This document shows positions 1 through 5,655 of a stretch of 5,759 nt of DNA, piece after piece. The notes beneath the pieces were generated by a model. That model searched no databases, was not told where the DNA came from, and worked only from the letters and a program-made list of their open reading frames with translations. The DNA is taken from NCBI GenBank assembly GCA_013204125.1, contig JABMOP010000408.1, positions 1 through 5,759 on the forward strand, read 5' to 3'. The stretch is from Rhodospirillales bacterium (GTDB lineage: Bacteria; Pseudomonadota; Alphaproteobacteria; Rhodospirillales; UBA2165). A program made the translations under genes and the position numbers. Positions within the stretch are counted from its first letter, which is position 1; every line of letters starts with the position of its first letter.

Positions 1-621
1 ATGAAAGTCGTGGTTGCGGCGCGTAATCCCGGCAAGCTGGACAAATTAGTCGGCGAAATCGACGGTAAGTCCTATGAATGCGATGCATCAGACAAGGCCT
101 CGGTTGATGCGTTGTTTGCCTCGGTCGGTTCCGATTTCGGAACGCCTGCCATCGTTGTCTATAACGCCAGCCGCCGCGCCCGCGGCCCAATTAGCGAGCT
201 TGATGCAGAAGAGGTGAAAGAAGCCATTCTGACCACATGCTATGGCGGATTTTTAATTGGTCAGGCGGCGGCCAAGGCGATGGAACCGGTCGGCCACGGC
301 ACGATTATGTTCACCGGCGCCTCTGCCGGGGTGAAGGGGTTTCCCAACTCGGCGCCCTTCGCAATGGGCAAGTTCGGCTTGCGCGGCCTGGCGCAAAGCA
401 TGGCGCGGGAACTGCATCCCAAAAATATTCATGTGGTTCATGTGGTCATCGATGGCGGCATCGCATCGTCGGAACGTGGCCGCGATGATTCAGCTGGGCG
501 GGGCGCCGACGCATTTCTAGATCCGGACGCCGTCGCCGATACTTATTTCCATCTTCACACCCAGCATCGTTCCTCCTGGTCCTGGGAAATCGAAGTGCGC
601 CCGTGGGTCGAAAGCTTTTAA
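1..621 (+). CDS. Short-chain dehydrogenase/reductase (SDR) family protein, 5'-partial
   Basis: Cytosolic NAD(P)-dependent oxidoreductase of the SDR superfamily; substrate unknown. The 206 visible residues begin at MKVVVAARNPGKL, which in SDR proteins is the second beta strand and the loop that recognises the cofactor ribose. The glycine-rich TGxxxGxG segment that should precede it is absent, so the true start almost certainly lies some 25-30 codons before the window and the ATG at base 1 is an internal methionine. Visible landmarks are D28 in the CDAS segment (adenine-contacting position), YNAS at 54-57 in place of the usual NNAG, TGASAG at 105-110, and FAMGKFGLRGLAQSMARE at 120-137. The catalytic YxxxK motif reads F120-x-x-x-K124, so the tyrosine is replaced by phenylalanine while the lysine is kept. 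Aligning G110 with the usual SSxxG glycine puts alanine 107 at the catalytic serine position, with S108 next to it. The VVIDGGI segment (148-154) is shared with an SDR subgroup I remember as having the same FxxxK form. It ends 15 bases from the convergent gapR. Confidence 0.85.
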   Translation: MKVVVAARNPGKLDKLVGEIDGKSYECDASDKASVDALFASVGSDFGTPAIVVYNASRRARGPISELDAEEVKEAILTTCYGGFLIGQAAAKAMEPVGHGTIMFTGASAGVKGFPNSAPFAMGKFGLRGLAQSMARELHPKNIHVVHVVIDGGIASSERGRDDSAGRGADAFLDPDAVADTYFHLHTQHRSSWSWEIEVRPWVESF

Positions 622-636
622 AAGAGAAAGCGCTCG

Positions 637-927
637 CTATTCCATGTCCAGGGCAAGCTTATAGAGATCGAGCAATTCTTCCTGCTCGCGGCGGTCGGCG
701 CCGTTAAGTTTCCGCAAGCGGACGATCTGGCGCATAATTTTAACATCGAAGCCGGCACTTTTTGATTCGGAAAATACATCACGAATGTCTGCGGCCAGTG
801 CGTTTTTTTCTTCTTCCAACCGTTCGATCCGCTCGACGAACGCGCGTAGGCGGTCCTGGGCAATCCCTCCGACATCGGCCATATTTTTTAGTTCCTCATT
901 GAATTTGTGATTGATCGCGGGCGACAT
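637..927 (-). CDS. gapR: GapR family DNA-binding protein (DUF2312)
   Basis: Small nucleoid-associated protein. In Caulobacter, GapR is a tetrameric coiled-coil protein that encircles overtwisted, AT-rich DNA and aids topoisomerases during replication. The signature runs from RLRAFVERIERLEEEK (residues 26-41) through ALAADIRDVFSESKSAGFDVK (43-63) to RQIVRLRK and the acidic EQEELLDLY near the end. It is a nearly all-helical, highly charged protein with a long coiled coil. Two starts are possible. ATG at 927 gives 96 residues and has an AGAGG about 7 bases upstream. ATG at 882 (residue 16, MADVGGIAQD) gives 81 residues, has GAGGAA about 9 bases upstream, and matches the way many family members begin (MAD...). 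I favour 882 slightly. The gene follows the amidohydrolase on the same strand, with a 39-base gap to the longer start or 84 to the shorter, so co-transcription is likely. No intrinsic terminator is visible in the 15 bases to the convergent dehydrogenase. Confidence 0.93.
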   Translation of the reverse strand: MSPAINHKFNEELKNMADVGGIAQDRLRAFVERIERLEEEKNALAADIRDVFSESKSAGFDVKIMRQIVRLRKLNGADRREQEELLDLYKLALDME

Positions 928-966
928 TACCGGGCCTCTGGGGGATCGGCAAGCGTGGCACTTGCA

Positions 967-1770
967 TCAATAATGCTTCACGTCATGAAGGCCCGGAAGC
1001 CTTAATATTTCGCCAAGGCATTCGGCCAGAAGGTCCGCCCAATCTTCCGCTTGTCCATCGGTGTGGACCAAGTCCTGGCGAATTTCCACGGCCGCATGCG
1101 CCAATCCGGCGGCGCCCGCATGCAGGTCCAAGGAATAGGCGACGTCCTTGCCCGAATAAGGCTGATTGTCGCCGATCGTCGAATCGGGCCGACGCAGCCC
1201 CAATCGTTCAATAAGCGGTTTTGCCATGCGTGGATCGCGGTTCCACAAAACGCTGATTTGCCACGGCCGGTCGGCGCCGTTCATGGAAGGGGTGAAGGTG
1301 TGAACGGAAAAGAGCGCAGGCGCCGTCCCACGCCGCCATAAATGGGCGATGCCGTCGGAAATGGCGTGATGGTAGGGCCAGAAGAATGTTTCGCTGCGCT
1401 GAATTTGCTGATCTTCGTTTAAACCGTGATTACCGGGGATCTGGGTTTCATCGCTGATTTCGGGGATCGATGATGGATCGCCCGGTTGGCGATTGGCATC
1501 AATCAGAAGCCGCGAATAATTATTAAGGAACGCCGTGGCATCCAATTTCCGGGCCAGATGGCGCGTCACATTGGCGGCGCCGATATCCCAGGCGATATGG
1601 TCTTCCATCTGCCCCTCCTCCAAGCCAAGATTGTTCAATGCCGCCGGAATGGCATTGCTGGCGTGGTCGCAGATCATCAGGACCGGCGCTGAACCATCCG
1701 GATTGAAATGCTCGAACGGCGGCGGATCGTCCGGCCCGAGGAGGGTGTTTGGCTGGGTAGGCATGAGCAC
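967..1770 (-). CDS. N-formylglutamate amidohydrolase family protein
   Basis: Predicted cytosolic metal-dependent amidohydrolase of the family containing HutG, which splits N-formyl-L-glutamate to formate and glutamate in the five-step histidine-degradation route. Conserved blocks in order: CDHASNAIP (34-42), HIAWDIGA (58-65), YSRLLIDANR (85-94), SVHTFTP (155-161), DNQPYSG (201-207) and EIRQDLV (229-235). The acidic and histidine residues in these blocks are the likely metal and substrate ligands. Its 267 residues are normal for the family. Family members with the CDHASN form are common in Alphaproteobacteria outside hut operons, and no other hut gene is visible, so the true substrate may differ from formylglutamate and I give no symbol. 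The first codon could be GTG at 1770 or, two codons later, ATG at 1764; neither has a clear Shine-Dalgarno sequence. It is the first gene of a minus-strand pair with gapR and diverges from egtD. Confidence 0.9.
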   Translation of the reverse strand: MLMPTQPNTLLGPDDPPPFEHFNPDGSAPVLMICDHASNAIPAALNNLGLEEGQMEDHIAWDIGAANVTRHLARKLDATAFLNNYSRLLIDANRQPGDPSSIPEISDETQIPGNHGLNEDQQIQRSETFFWPYHHAISDGIAHLWRRGTAPALFSVHTFTPSMNGADRPWQISVLWNRDPRMAKPLIERLGLRRPDSTIGDNQPYSGKDVAYSLDLHAGAAGLAHAAVEIRQDLVHTDGQAEDWADLLAECLGEILRLPGLHDVKHY

Positions 1771-1786
1771 AGAATAGAATTTACCC

Positions 1787-1838
1787 GGCCCGGAAACAAT
1801 ATCGTGTGATCACCATTGCCGGCGGCGATAACCGGGCC
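1787..1838. repeat. Nested inverted repeat with central GTGATCAC palindrome
   Basis: The outer arms GGCCCGG (1787-1793) and CCGGGCC (1832-1838) are exact reverse complements. The inner arms TATCG (1800-1804) and CGATA (1826-1830) are too. An eight-base perfect palindrome, GTGATCAC, lies at 1806-1813. It begins 17 bases upstream of the first possible amidohydrolase codon, so it would lie in that gene's leader or promoter. It may act as an RNA structure or a protein-binding site. GC-rich arms of seven bases can also arise by chance in this composition. Confidence 0.35.
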
Positions 1839-1865
1839 CTGAATTGAGAAACCAAATATATCAAT

Positions 1866-1970
1866 CTGGATGGGCGCGCCCTTTTATTTCTGTTCCTGGG
1901 CGCGCTGCAATTGACCGGTGGGCTCATTATCTTGGGCGGCGTCGTGCTTGCCCTTTTGGGGTCGCGCTAG
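1866..1970 (+). CDS. Possible small single-helix membrane peptide without a canonical start
   Basis: The plus-strand frame opens after TGA at 1845-1847 and closes at TAG 1968-1970. Its last 34 codons read LDGRALLFLFLGALQL then TGGLIILGGVVLALLGSR. That is one strongly hydrophobic stretch of about 28 residues with glycine pairs, flanked by D/R on one side and R at the end, as in a single transmembrane helix. No ATG or GTG occurs in frame. The only upstream candidate is CTG at 1866, and a TTG at 1911 would cut the helix. No ribosome binding site is visible. It may be a decayed gene remnant, a frame with an unusual start, or chance from a GC-rich sequence rich in CTG/GGC codons. I do not recognise a family. 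Confidence 0.2.
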   Translation: MDGRALLFLFLGALQLTGGLIILGGVVLALLGSR

Positions 1971-1977
1971 GCCGGAC

Positions 1978-2007
1978 TTGACAGGCCCGGGGGTGGCCCG
2001 CCACATT
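1978..2007 (+). promoter_or_regulatory. Candidate sigma-70 type promoter of egtD
   Basis: A perfect TTGACA at 1978-1983 is followed 18 bases later by CACATT (2002-2007), a poor -10 match; with a 17-base spacer the hexamer is CCACAT. Alphaproteobacterial promoters often keep a strong -35 and a weak -10. Transcription would begin near 2013-2015, giving a leader of about 40 bases that contains the GGAGG/CCTCC hairpins. The spacer carries GTGG (1993-1996) and CCAC (2001-2004), a small inverted repeat that might bind a regulator. Confidence 0.45.
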
Positions 2008-2025
2008 TACCCAGATGTTTTTCGC

Positions 2026-2057
2026 GGAGGGATTACCTCCATTGGGGAGGTTTAATG
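2026..2057 (+). promoter_or_regulatory. egtD ribosome binding site within two mutually exclusive hairpins
   Basis: GGAGG at 2046-2050 is the Shine-Dalgarno sequence, four bases before the ATG at 2055. A CCTCC at 2036-2040 is complementary to it, extended to six pairs by A2035 with T2051, around a five-base loop. The same CCTCC is also complementary to another GGAGG at 2026-2030, again with a five-base loop. The leader can therefore fold with the ribosome binding site either hidden or free. The complementarity is read directly from the sequence; a regulatory role is inference. Confidence 0.5.
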
Positions 2058-3053
2058 AGCCCGGACGCAGACCAGCCATCCGCTTATCCCGGATTGAAGC
2101 AGATCATTGATCTGGAACCGAAGTTGGAAGATTTTCGGGGCGCGGTTGTGGGCGGGCTTAGCTCCGAGCCTAAATCTATCCCGCCCAAATTTTTCTACGA
2201 CGAGCGCGGATCGCATATCTTCAACGATATTTGCGAGACGCCGGAATACTACGTCACCCGAACCGAAATCGCCTTGCTTGGCGAAATTGGGCCGGAAATT
2301 GCCGAGCTGGCGGGGCCGAGCGTTTCCGTCATCGAATATGGCTGCGGATCGAGCAGCAAGATCAGGACGCTTTTGGGTGCGCTCCGGGATCCAGCCGAAT
2401 ATTGGGGCATCGATATCTCGCGCGAACATCTGCTGTTCAGCCCCAGCGAGATCAGCATCGATTTCCCAGGCGTTGATTTCAATGCGGTGGTCGCCGATTT
2501 TGTCGGCGATATGATGCTGCCCAGCGACATGGCTGGGCGCAAGCTGGCCTTTTTTCCGGGCTCCACCATCGGCAACCAGACGCCGGAAGAAGCCGCCGGG
2601 TTTCTAAAAAAGGTGCGCGGCGTCGTTGGCCGGGAGGGCGCGCTTTTAATCGGCGCCGATGTCAGAAAAGACGTCGCCGTTTTAAACCGGGCCTATAACG
2701 ATGCCGCCGGGCACACGGCGGCGTTCAACCTCAACCTATTGCACCGCATGAAATCCGAGCTTGGCGCCGAATTGAATGTCGATGGGTTCGCGCATCTGGC
2801 ATTTTACAACGAAGACATCGGGCGCATCGAAATGCATTTAAAAAGCATCGGCGATCAGATCATTCGTGTTGCCGGCCAGGAATTCAAATTCGCCGACGGC
2901 GAAACCCTCCATACGGAAAATTCCTATAAATATGATATCCCCGCCTTTACCGCTTTGGCGGAAGGCGCCGGTTTCGAAGTGGCGCAAAGCTGGACCGACA
3001 AGGATGATCTGTTCGGCATTCATTTTTTAGACGCGGCCCCCCTTGGCGGATAG
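2055..3053 (+). CDS. egtD: L-histidine N-alpha-methyltransferase EgtD
   Basis: Cytosolic SAM-dependent enzyme that adds three methyl groups to the alpha-amino group of histidine, giving hercynine (histidine betaine), the first step of ergothioneine synthesis. The 332 residues match the EgtD family in length and order: KFFYDERGSHIFNDIC (45-60), EYYVTRTE (64-71), SAM-binding motif EYGCGSSSKIR (94-104), acidic D120 after strand 2, GSTIGNQTP (169-177), and NRAYNDAAGHTAAFN (211-225). By comparison with the mycobacterial enzyme, N174, Y214, M260 and the ExS pair E288/S290 (in TENSYKY) correspond to the histidine-binding residues N166, Y206, M252, E282 and S284. All are retained, so true histidine methylation is likely. 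ATG at 2055 has GGAGG just upstream. The last 11 bases overlap the transporter start. No egtB, egtC or egtE is visible. Confidence 0.94.
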   Translation: MSPDADQPSAYPGLKQIIDLEPKLEDFRGAVVGGLSSEPKSIPPKFFYDERGSHIFNDICETPEYYVTRTEIALLGEIGPEIAELAGPSVSVIEYGCGSSSKIRTLLGALRDPAEYWGIDISREHLLFSPSEISIDFPGVDFNAVVADFVGDMMLPSDMAGRKLAFFPGSTIGNQTPEEAAGFLKKVRGVVGREGALLIGADVRKDVAVLNRAYNDAAGHTAAFNLNLLHRMKSELGAELNVDGFAHLAFYNEDIGRIEMHLKSIGDQIIRVAGQEFKFADGETLHTENSYKYDIPAFTALAEGAGFEVAQSWTDKDDLFGIHFLDAAPLGG

Positions 3054-3969
3054 CAAACCTGAGGGCGCGGCCGGTGTCGCCTGGCCGTTTTTTCTCCTGA
3101 CCCTGTCGCAGATGCTGTTCGCCAGTAACGCTATTTTGGGGCGTATGGTCGAAGGCGTGGTGCCGCCGATTGGCTTGTCGTTCTGGCGCTGGGTGGTGGC
3201 GACGGCGCTCATATTTCCCTTTGCCTATAAACCGATGCGCGCCCATTGGCCGGTCATCAAGGCTTTTTGGAAAGGCTATGTGAGCCTCGCTTTTTTCCTC
3301 ATTGTCCTCGGCAATACGATGATCTATGTGGCGCTCAACTTCACCACGGCCATCAATACAGCCATCGTCGCCGTCGCCCAACCGGCCGTAACGTTCGTCT
3401 TGTCCTGGCTGATCGCGCGCGAACGGGTAGGGCGCGCGCAGATCGTTGGCGTCGCCATTGCCGCCATTGGCGTTGTCACCGTTATCAGCCGGGGGGATCC
3501 CAATGTTATCTTGAACCTCAGCCTCAATCCCGGCGATTTATGGATGCTGGTTTCGGTGTTTGGGTTTGCGGTCTATGCGGTGATGTTGCCGCGGGCGCCG
3601 GTGCAGGTGCCGAACATCGTCGTCCTCAACCTCATGCAGATATTGGGGATCATCCTGTTACTCCCCTTATATGCCTGGGAAACGGCCTATGTGCGCCCGG
3701 TGGTTTTCAATATGGAAACCGTGCTTGCGGTCATATGGGTGGCGACAATGATCGCCGTGGTGGCTTTGTGGCTGTGGAATTACGGCGTCAATGCGGTCGG
3801 CGCCAATGTATCCAGCGCCTTCATCTATGTGCGCACCATCGCCATCGCCGCCATGGCCATCCTGATCCTCGGCGAGAGTTTGAAAAGCTACCACATGATC
3901 GCCATCGCCTTGGTGTTTGTCGGCATCTGGCTGGTGACCCGTTACCGCCAATCGCGGGCCGGTTCTTAA
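3043..3969 (+). CDS. EamA/DMT family transporter, translationally coupled to egtD
   Basis: Inner-membrane carrier of the drug/metabolite transporter superfamily, with two EamA repeats and ten predicted helices in 308 residues. Approximate helices are 14-32, 44-61, 76-97, 103-124, 131-149, 165-182, 191-211, 225-245, 254-275 and 284-299. Repeat 1 carries the usual FWRW (47-50), the ALNFTTAINTA segment (97-107), and the helix 4-5 turn IARERVGRAQIVG (124-136). Repeat 2 ends with ILGESLKSYHMIAIALVFVGIWLV. The start must be TTG at 3043: an in-frame TAG at 3028-3030 precedes it, and the next ATG at 3112 falls in helix 1. This TTG lies inside the egtD tail, 11 bases of overlap, with no Shine-Dalgarno sequence, so translation probably depends on ribosomes finishing egtD. 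The substrate cannot be read from the sequence; family members mostly export amino acids, nucleosides or other metabolites. Context suggests hercynine, ergothioneine or a precursor, which is inference. Confidence 0.9.
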   Translation: MADSKPEGAAGVAWPFFLLTLSQMLFASNAILGRMVEGVVPPIGLSFWRWVVATALIFPFAYKPMRAHWPVIKAFWKGYVSLAFFLIVLGNTMIYVALNFTTAINTAIVAVAQPAVTFVLSWLIARERVGRAQIVGVAIAAIGVVTVISRGDPNVILNLSLNPGDLWMLVSVFGFAVYAVMLPRAPVQVPNIVVLNLMQILGIILLLPLYAWETAYVRPVVFNMETVLAVIWVATMIAVVALWLWNYGVNAVGANVSSAFIYVRTIAIAAMAILILGESLKSYHMIAIALVFVGIWLVTRYRQSRAGS

Positions 3970-3988
3970 AGATGCGATTCGTCTTTAA
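3966..3988. repeat. AT-rich inverted repeat at the transporter stop codon
   Basis: TTAAAGA (3966-3972) pairs with TCTTTAA (3982-3988); the stem is extended inward by a T-G and a G-C pair, leaving a five-base loop. It overlaps the TAA stop of the transporter and precedes the binding-protein leader. There is no following T-run, so it is not a classic terminator. It may be a weak 3' hairpin or an operator for the downstream gene. Confidence 0.35.
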
Positions 3989-4013
3989 AAGTTCAATTCA
4001 TCCGTGTTAGGAT
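3983..4013 (+). promoter_or_regulatory. Weak candidate promoter for the solute-binding protein
   Basis: TAGGAT at 4008-4013 fits an alphaproteobacterial -10 element and is preceded by GTGT. The hexamer at the expected -35 distance (around 3983-3990, CTTTAA/TTTAAA) is poor. Transcription would begin near 4020, leaving a leader of about 40 bases. The 93-base gap after the transporter supports an independent promoter here, but the match is weak. Confidence 0.25.
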
Positions 4014-4048
4014 TTCGCCGAGTTTAACAGCCCGAAACAGGGCACCCA

Positions 4049-4065
4049 GGGGAGACACCCAAATG
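4049..4065 (+). promoter_or_regulatory. Ribosome binding site of the solute-binding protein
   Basis: GGGGAG at 4049-4054 lies eight bases before the ATG at 4063. This fixes the start so that the protein begins with a well-formed signal peptide, MRYKFLTAAAAA. Confidence 0.75.
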
Positions 4066-5604
4066 CGTTATAAATTTTTAACTGCGGCGGCGGCGGCGAC
4101 GCTCATCGCGGCACCGGCAATGGCCCAAAAATCCAAGGACACTTTGCGGATCGGCGTATCGCAACCGGTTTCCATTGTCGATGTCATCTTAAATCCGCAA
4201 CCGCAGACGACCCTGATCTCCAGCGCCGTCTTCGACTCGCTCCTCCACTACGATGCCGTTGCCCGGAAATTCCGCGGGCTGCTGGCGGAATCCTGGAAAC
4301 GCATCGACGACAAGACCCTGGAATTCAATCTTAAAGAGGGTATTAAATTTCATGACGGCTCGGATTTCGATGCCGACGATGTGGTCTATACGATTAATTA
4401 CGTCATCGATCCCAAAGTGAATTTCCGTTTCAAAGGCACCCGTTACGGCTGGATCGTCGGCGCCGAAAAGCTCGGCAAATATAAGGTGCGTATCATCGGC
4501 AAGGGCGTCTACGCGCCGGCGCTGACGAGCATGTCAAGTCAGACGCCGATCCTACCTTCTGATTATCACGGCAGCCTTAAAGACAAGCGCCTGTTCGGCA
4601 GGGCGCCGGTGGCGACCGGATCGTTCCGCGTGACAAGCGTAGATTCGGCGCGCGGCGTCACCTTGGAAAAATATTCAGGCTATAACCACGGCGGCGGCTA
4701 TAAGCCGGGCGCTCAACTCAGTAAAATTCTGATTACGCCGGACCCGGATGCGCAAACCCAGGTCGCGAAAATGCTTACCGGCCAGCAGGACATGATGTAC
4801 GAAGTCCAAAATGATCAGGCCGAAGCGCTCGCCAAAAACCCCGACCTCAAAGTCTCGGTCTCGCCGACGGTGCAGTTCAGCTATCTTTATCCCGATGCCG
4901 CCGACCGATCAAAAGTCGGTTTTTTCAAAGATAAACGTGTGCGCTTGGCGATGTTCCACGCGATCGACCGCGAAGCCATGAAAAAGGCATTATTGCCGAA
5001 ACAAGTATGGGATGAGCCGCTGCCGATATCCATGTGCCACAAATGGCTGATCGGCTGTGATTTTGATGTTAAGGCGCCGGAATACGATCCCGCCAAGGCG
5101 AAAAGGCTTCTGGCCGAAGCCGGTTATAAGGACGGTTTTGATGTTCAATTGACCGTTTGGGGTGCGGCCAAACCGGCGGCCGAAGCGGTGTCCGGATATT
5201 TGCGTAAAATTGGTATCCGCGCGTCGGTCGATGCAGTGACCTTCGGCGTCTATAACCGCAAGCGTTCGCAAAGCAAAGTCCAAACCTTTGTCAGTTTCTG
5301 GGACAATGGCGGCGCGCTGCCGGACGTCAACTCGACGGCGGGCTTCTTCTTCCTGCCGGGCACACGCAACTATAATCACGACAAAATTTTGACTGATTTG
5401 GTCGCCGAAGGACGCAAAATCTACGACGTCGGCGAACGCTCCAAGATTTACCGCAAAATGTTCAACCGGGCGGTGAACGAAGCTTATTTCTTCCCGCTTC
5501 TGTCGATCCCGGCGATTGTCGTCCACAACAAAGATCTGGTGATCCAAGGCGGCCACAAAAGCCCCAAGGGCTTCTTGCTCAACCGGATCAATTGGAAGAA
5601 GTAA
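4063..5604 (+). CDS. Family 5 extracellular solute-binding protein of an ABC transporter
   Basis: Secreted periplasmic receptor of the DppA/OppA/NikA type (SBP_bac_5), which captures peptides, opines or related solutes for an ABC importer. Residues 1-21 are a Sec signal peptide: MRYK, an alanine-rich core and APAMA, with likely cleavage before Q22. No lipobox cysteine is present, so it should be soluble. Family landmarks: LAESWKRIDDKTLEFNLKEG then IKFHDGSDFDADDVVYTINY (74-113), VATGSFRV (183-190), DKRVRLAMFHAIDREAM (290-306), and YDPAKAKRLLAEAGYKDGF (341-359). Cysteines 325 and 332 could form the disulfide seen in this family. The 513 residues are a full-length product. No permease or ATPase genes adjoin it: a terminator and a tRNA follow. 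It is therefore an orphan receptor in this window and would share components encoded elsewhere. The specificity cannot be stated; a dipeptide or oligopeptide role is the default guess. Confidence 0.93.
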   Translation: MRYKFLTAAAAATLIAAPAMAQKSKDTLRIGVSQPVSIVDVILNPQPQTTLISSAVFDSLLHYDAVARKFRGLLAESWKRIDDKTLEFNLKEGIKFHDGSDFDADDVVYTINYVIDPKVNFRFKGTRYGWIVGAEKLGKYKVRIIGKGVYAPALTSMSSQTPILPSDYHGSLKDKRLFGRAPVATGSFRVTSVDSARGVTLEKYSGYNHGGGYKPGAQLSKILITPDPDAQTQVAKMLTGQQDMMYEVQNDQAEALAKNPDLKVSVSPTVQFSYLYPDAADRSKVGFFKDKRVRLAMFHAIDREAMKKALLPKQVWDEPLPISMCHKWLIGCDFDVKAPEYDPAKAKRLLAEAGYKDGFDVQLTVWGAAKPAAEAVSGYLRKIGIRASVDAVTFGVYNRKRSQSKVQTFVSFWDNGGALPDVNSTAGFFFLPGTRNYNHDKILTDLVAEGRKIYDVGERSKIYRKMFNRAVNEAYFFPLLSIPAIVVHNKDLVIQGGHKSPKGFLLNRINWKK

Positions 5605-5622
5605 TCTGAATTCTTAAAGAAA

Positions 5623-5646
5623 CGGGCGGAATTTATTTTCCACCCG
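5623..5646 (+). repeat. 3' hairpin after the solute-binding protein gene
   Basis: CGGG (5623-5626) and GGAA (5628-5631) pair with TTCC (5638-5641) and CCCG (5643-5646), interrupted by one C-A mismatch, around a six-base TTTATT loop. It sits 18 bases after the stop codon and just before the terminator hairpin. It lacks a T-run and may protect the mRNA 3' end. Confidence 0.5.
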
Positions 5647-5655
5647 GAATTAATT

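Larger units (their letters stand above)
1771..2054. other. Divergent intergenic region between the amidohydrolase and egtD
   Basis: This 284-base gap must hold the promoters of both divergent units. On the plus strand there is a perfect TTGACA and a structured leader next to egtD. Towards the minus-strand gene lies a nested inverted repeat: GGCCCGG (1787-1793) with CCGGGCC (1832-1838), and inside it TATCG (1800-1804) with CGATA (1826-1830). The perfect palindrome GTGATCAC sits at 1806-1813 in the inner loop. This could be a structured 5' leader or an operator for the amidohydrolase. I could not find a convincing minus-strand promoter. A short hydrophobic plus-strand frame occupies 1848-1970. 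No long reading frame covers the region. Confidence 0.6.

Noticed and set aside
1..3. ATG at base 1 as the true start of the dehydrogenase
   Set aside because: The protein would lack the glycine-rich nucleotide-binding segment that every SDR of this type carries before this strand, so the gene is more likely cut by the window edge.
611..640. CTTTTAAAAG palindrome at the SDR/gapR junction as a bidirectional terminator
   Set aside because: The ten-base AT-rich palindrome has no GC stem or usable loop, so it is too weak for an intrinsic terminator.
1872..1889. Palindrome GGGCGCGCCC followed by TTTTATTT, resembling a terminator
   Set aside because: The perfect palindrome leaves no room for a loop unless only three pairs form, and no plus-strand gene ends upstream.
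2052..2429. Minus-strand 125-residue open frame opposite egtD
   Set aside because: It is a shadow of the well-supported egtD frame, with no recognisable domain and no ribosome binding site.
3246..4010. Plus-strand 254-residue open frame overlapping the transporter
   Set aside because: The translation is rich in R, H, G and C with no helices or motifs, typical of an out-of-frame read of a GC-rich membrane protein gene.
4990..5556. Minus-strand 188-residue open frame opposite the solute-binding protein
   Set aside because: It is antisense to a clearly coding region and has arginine/aspartate-rich low-information composition and no known domain.
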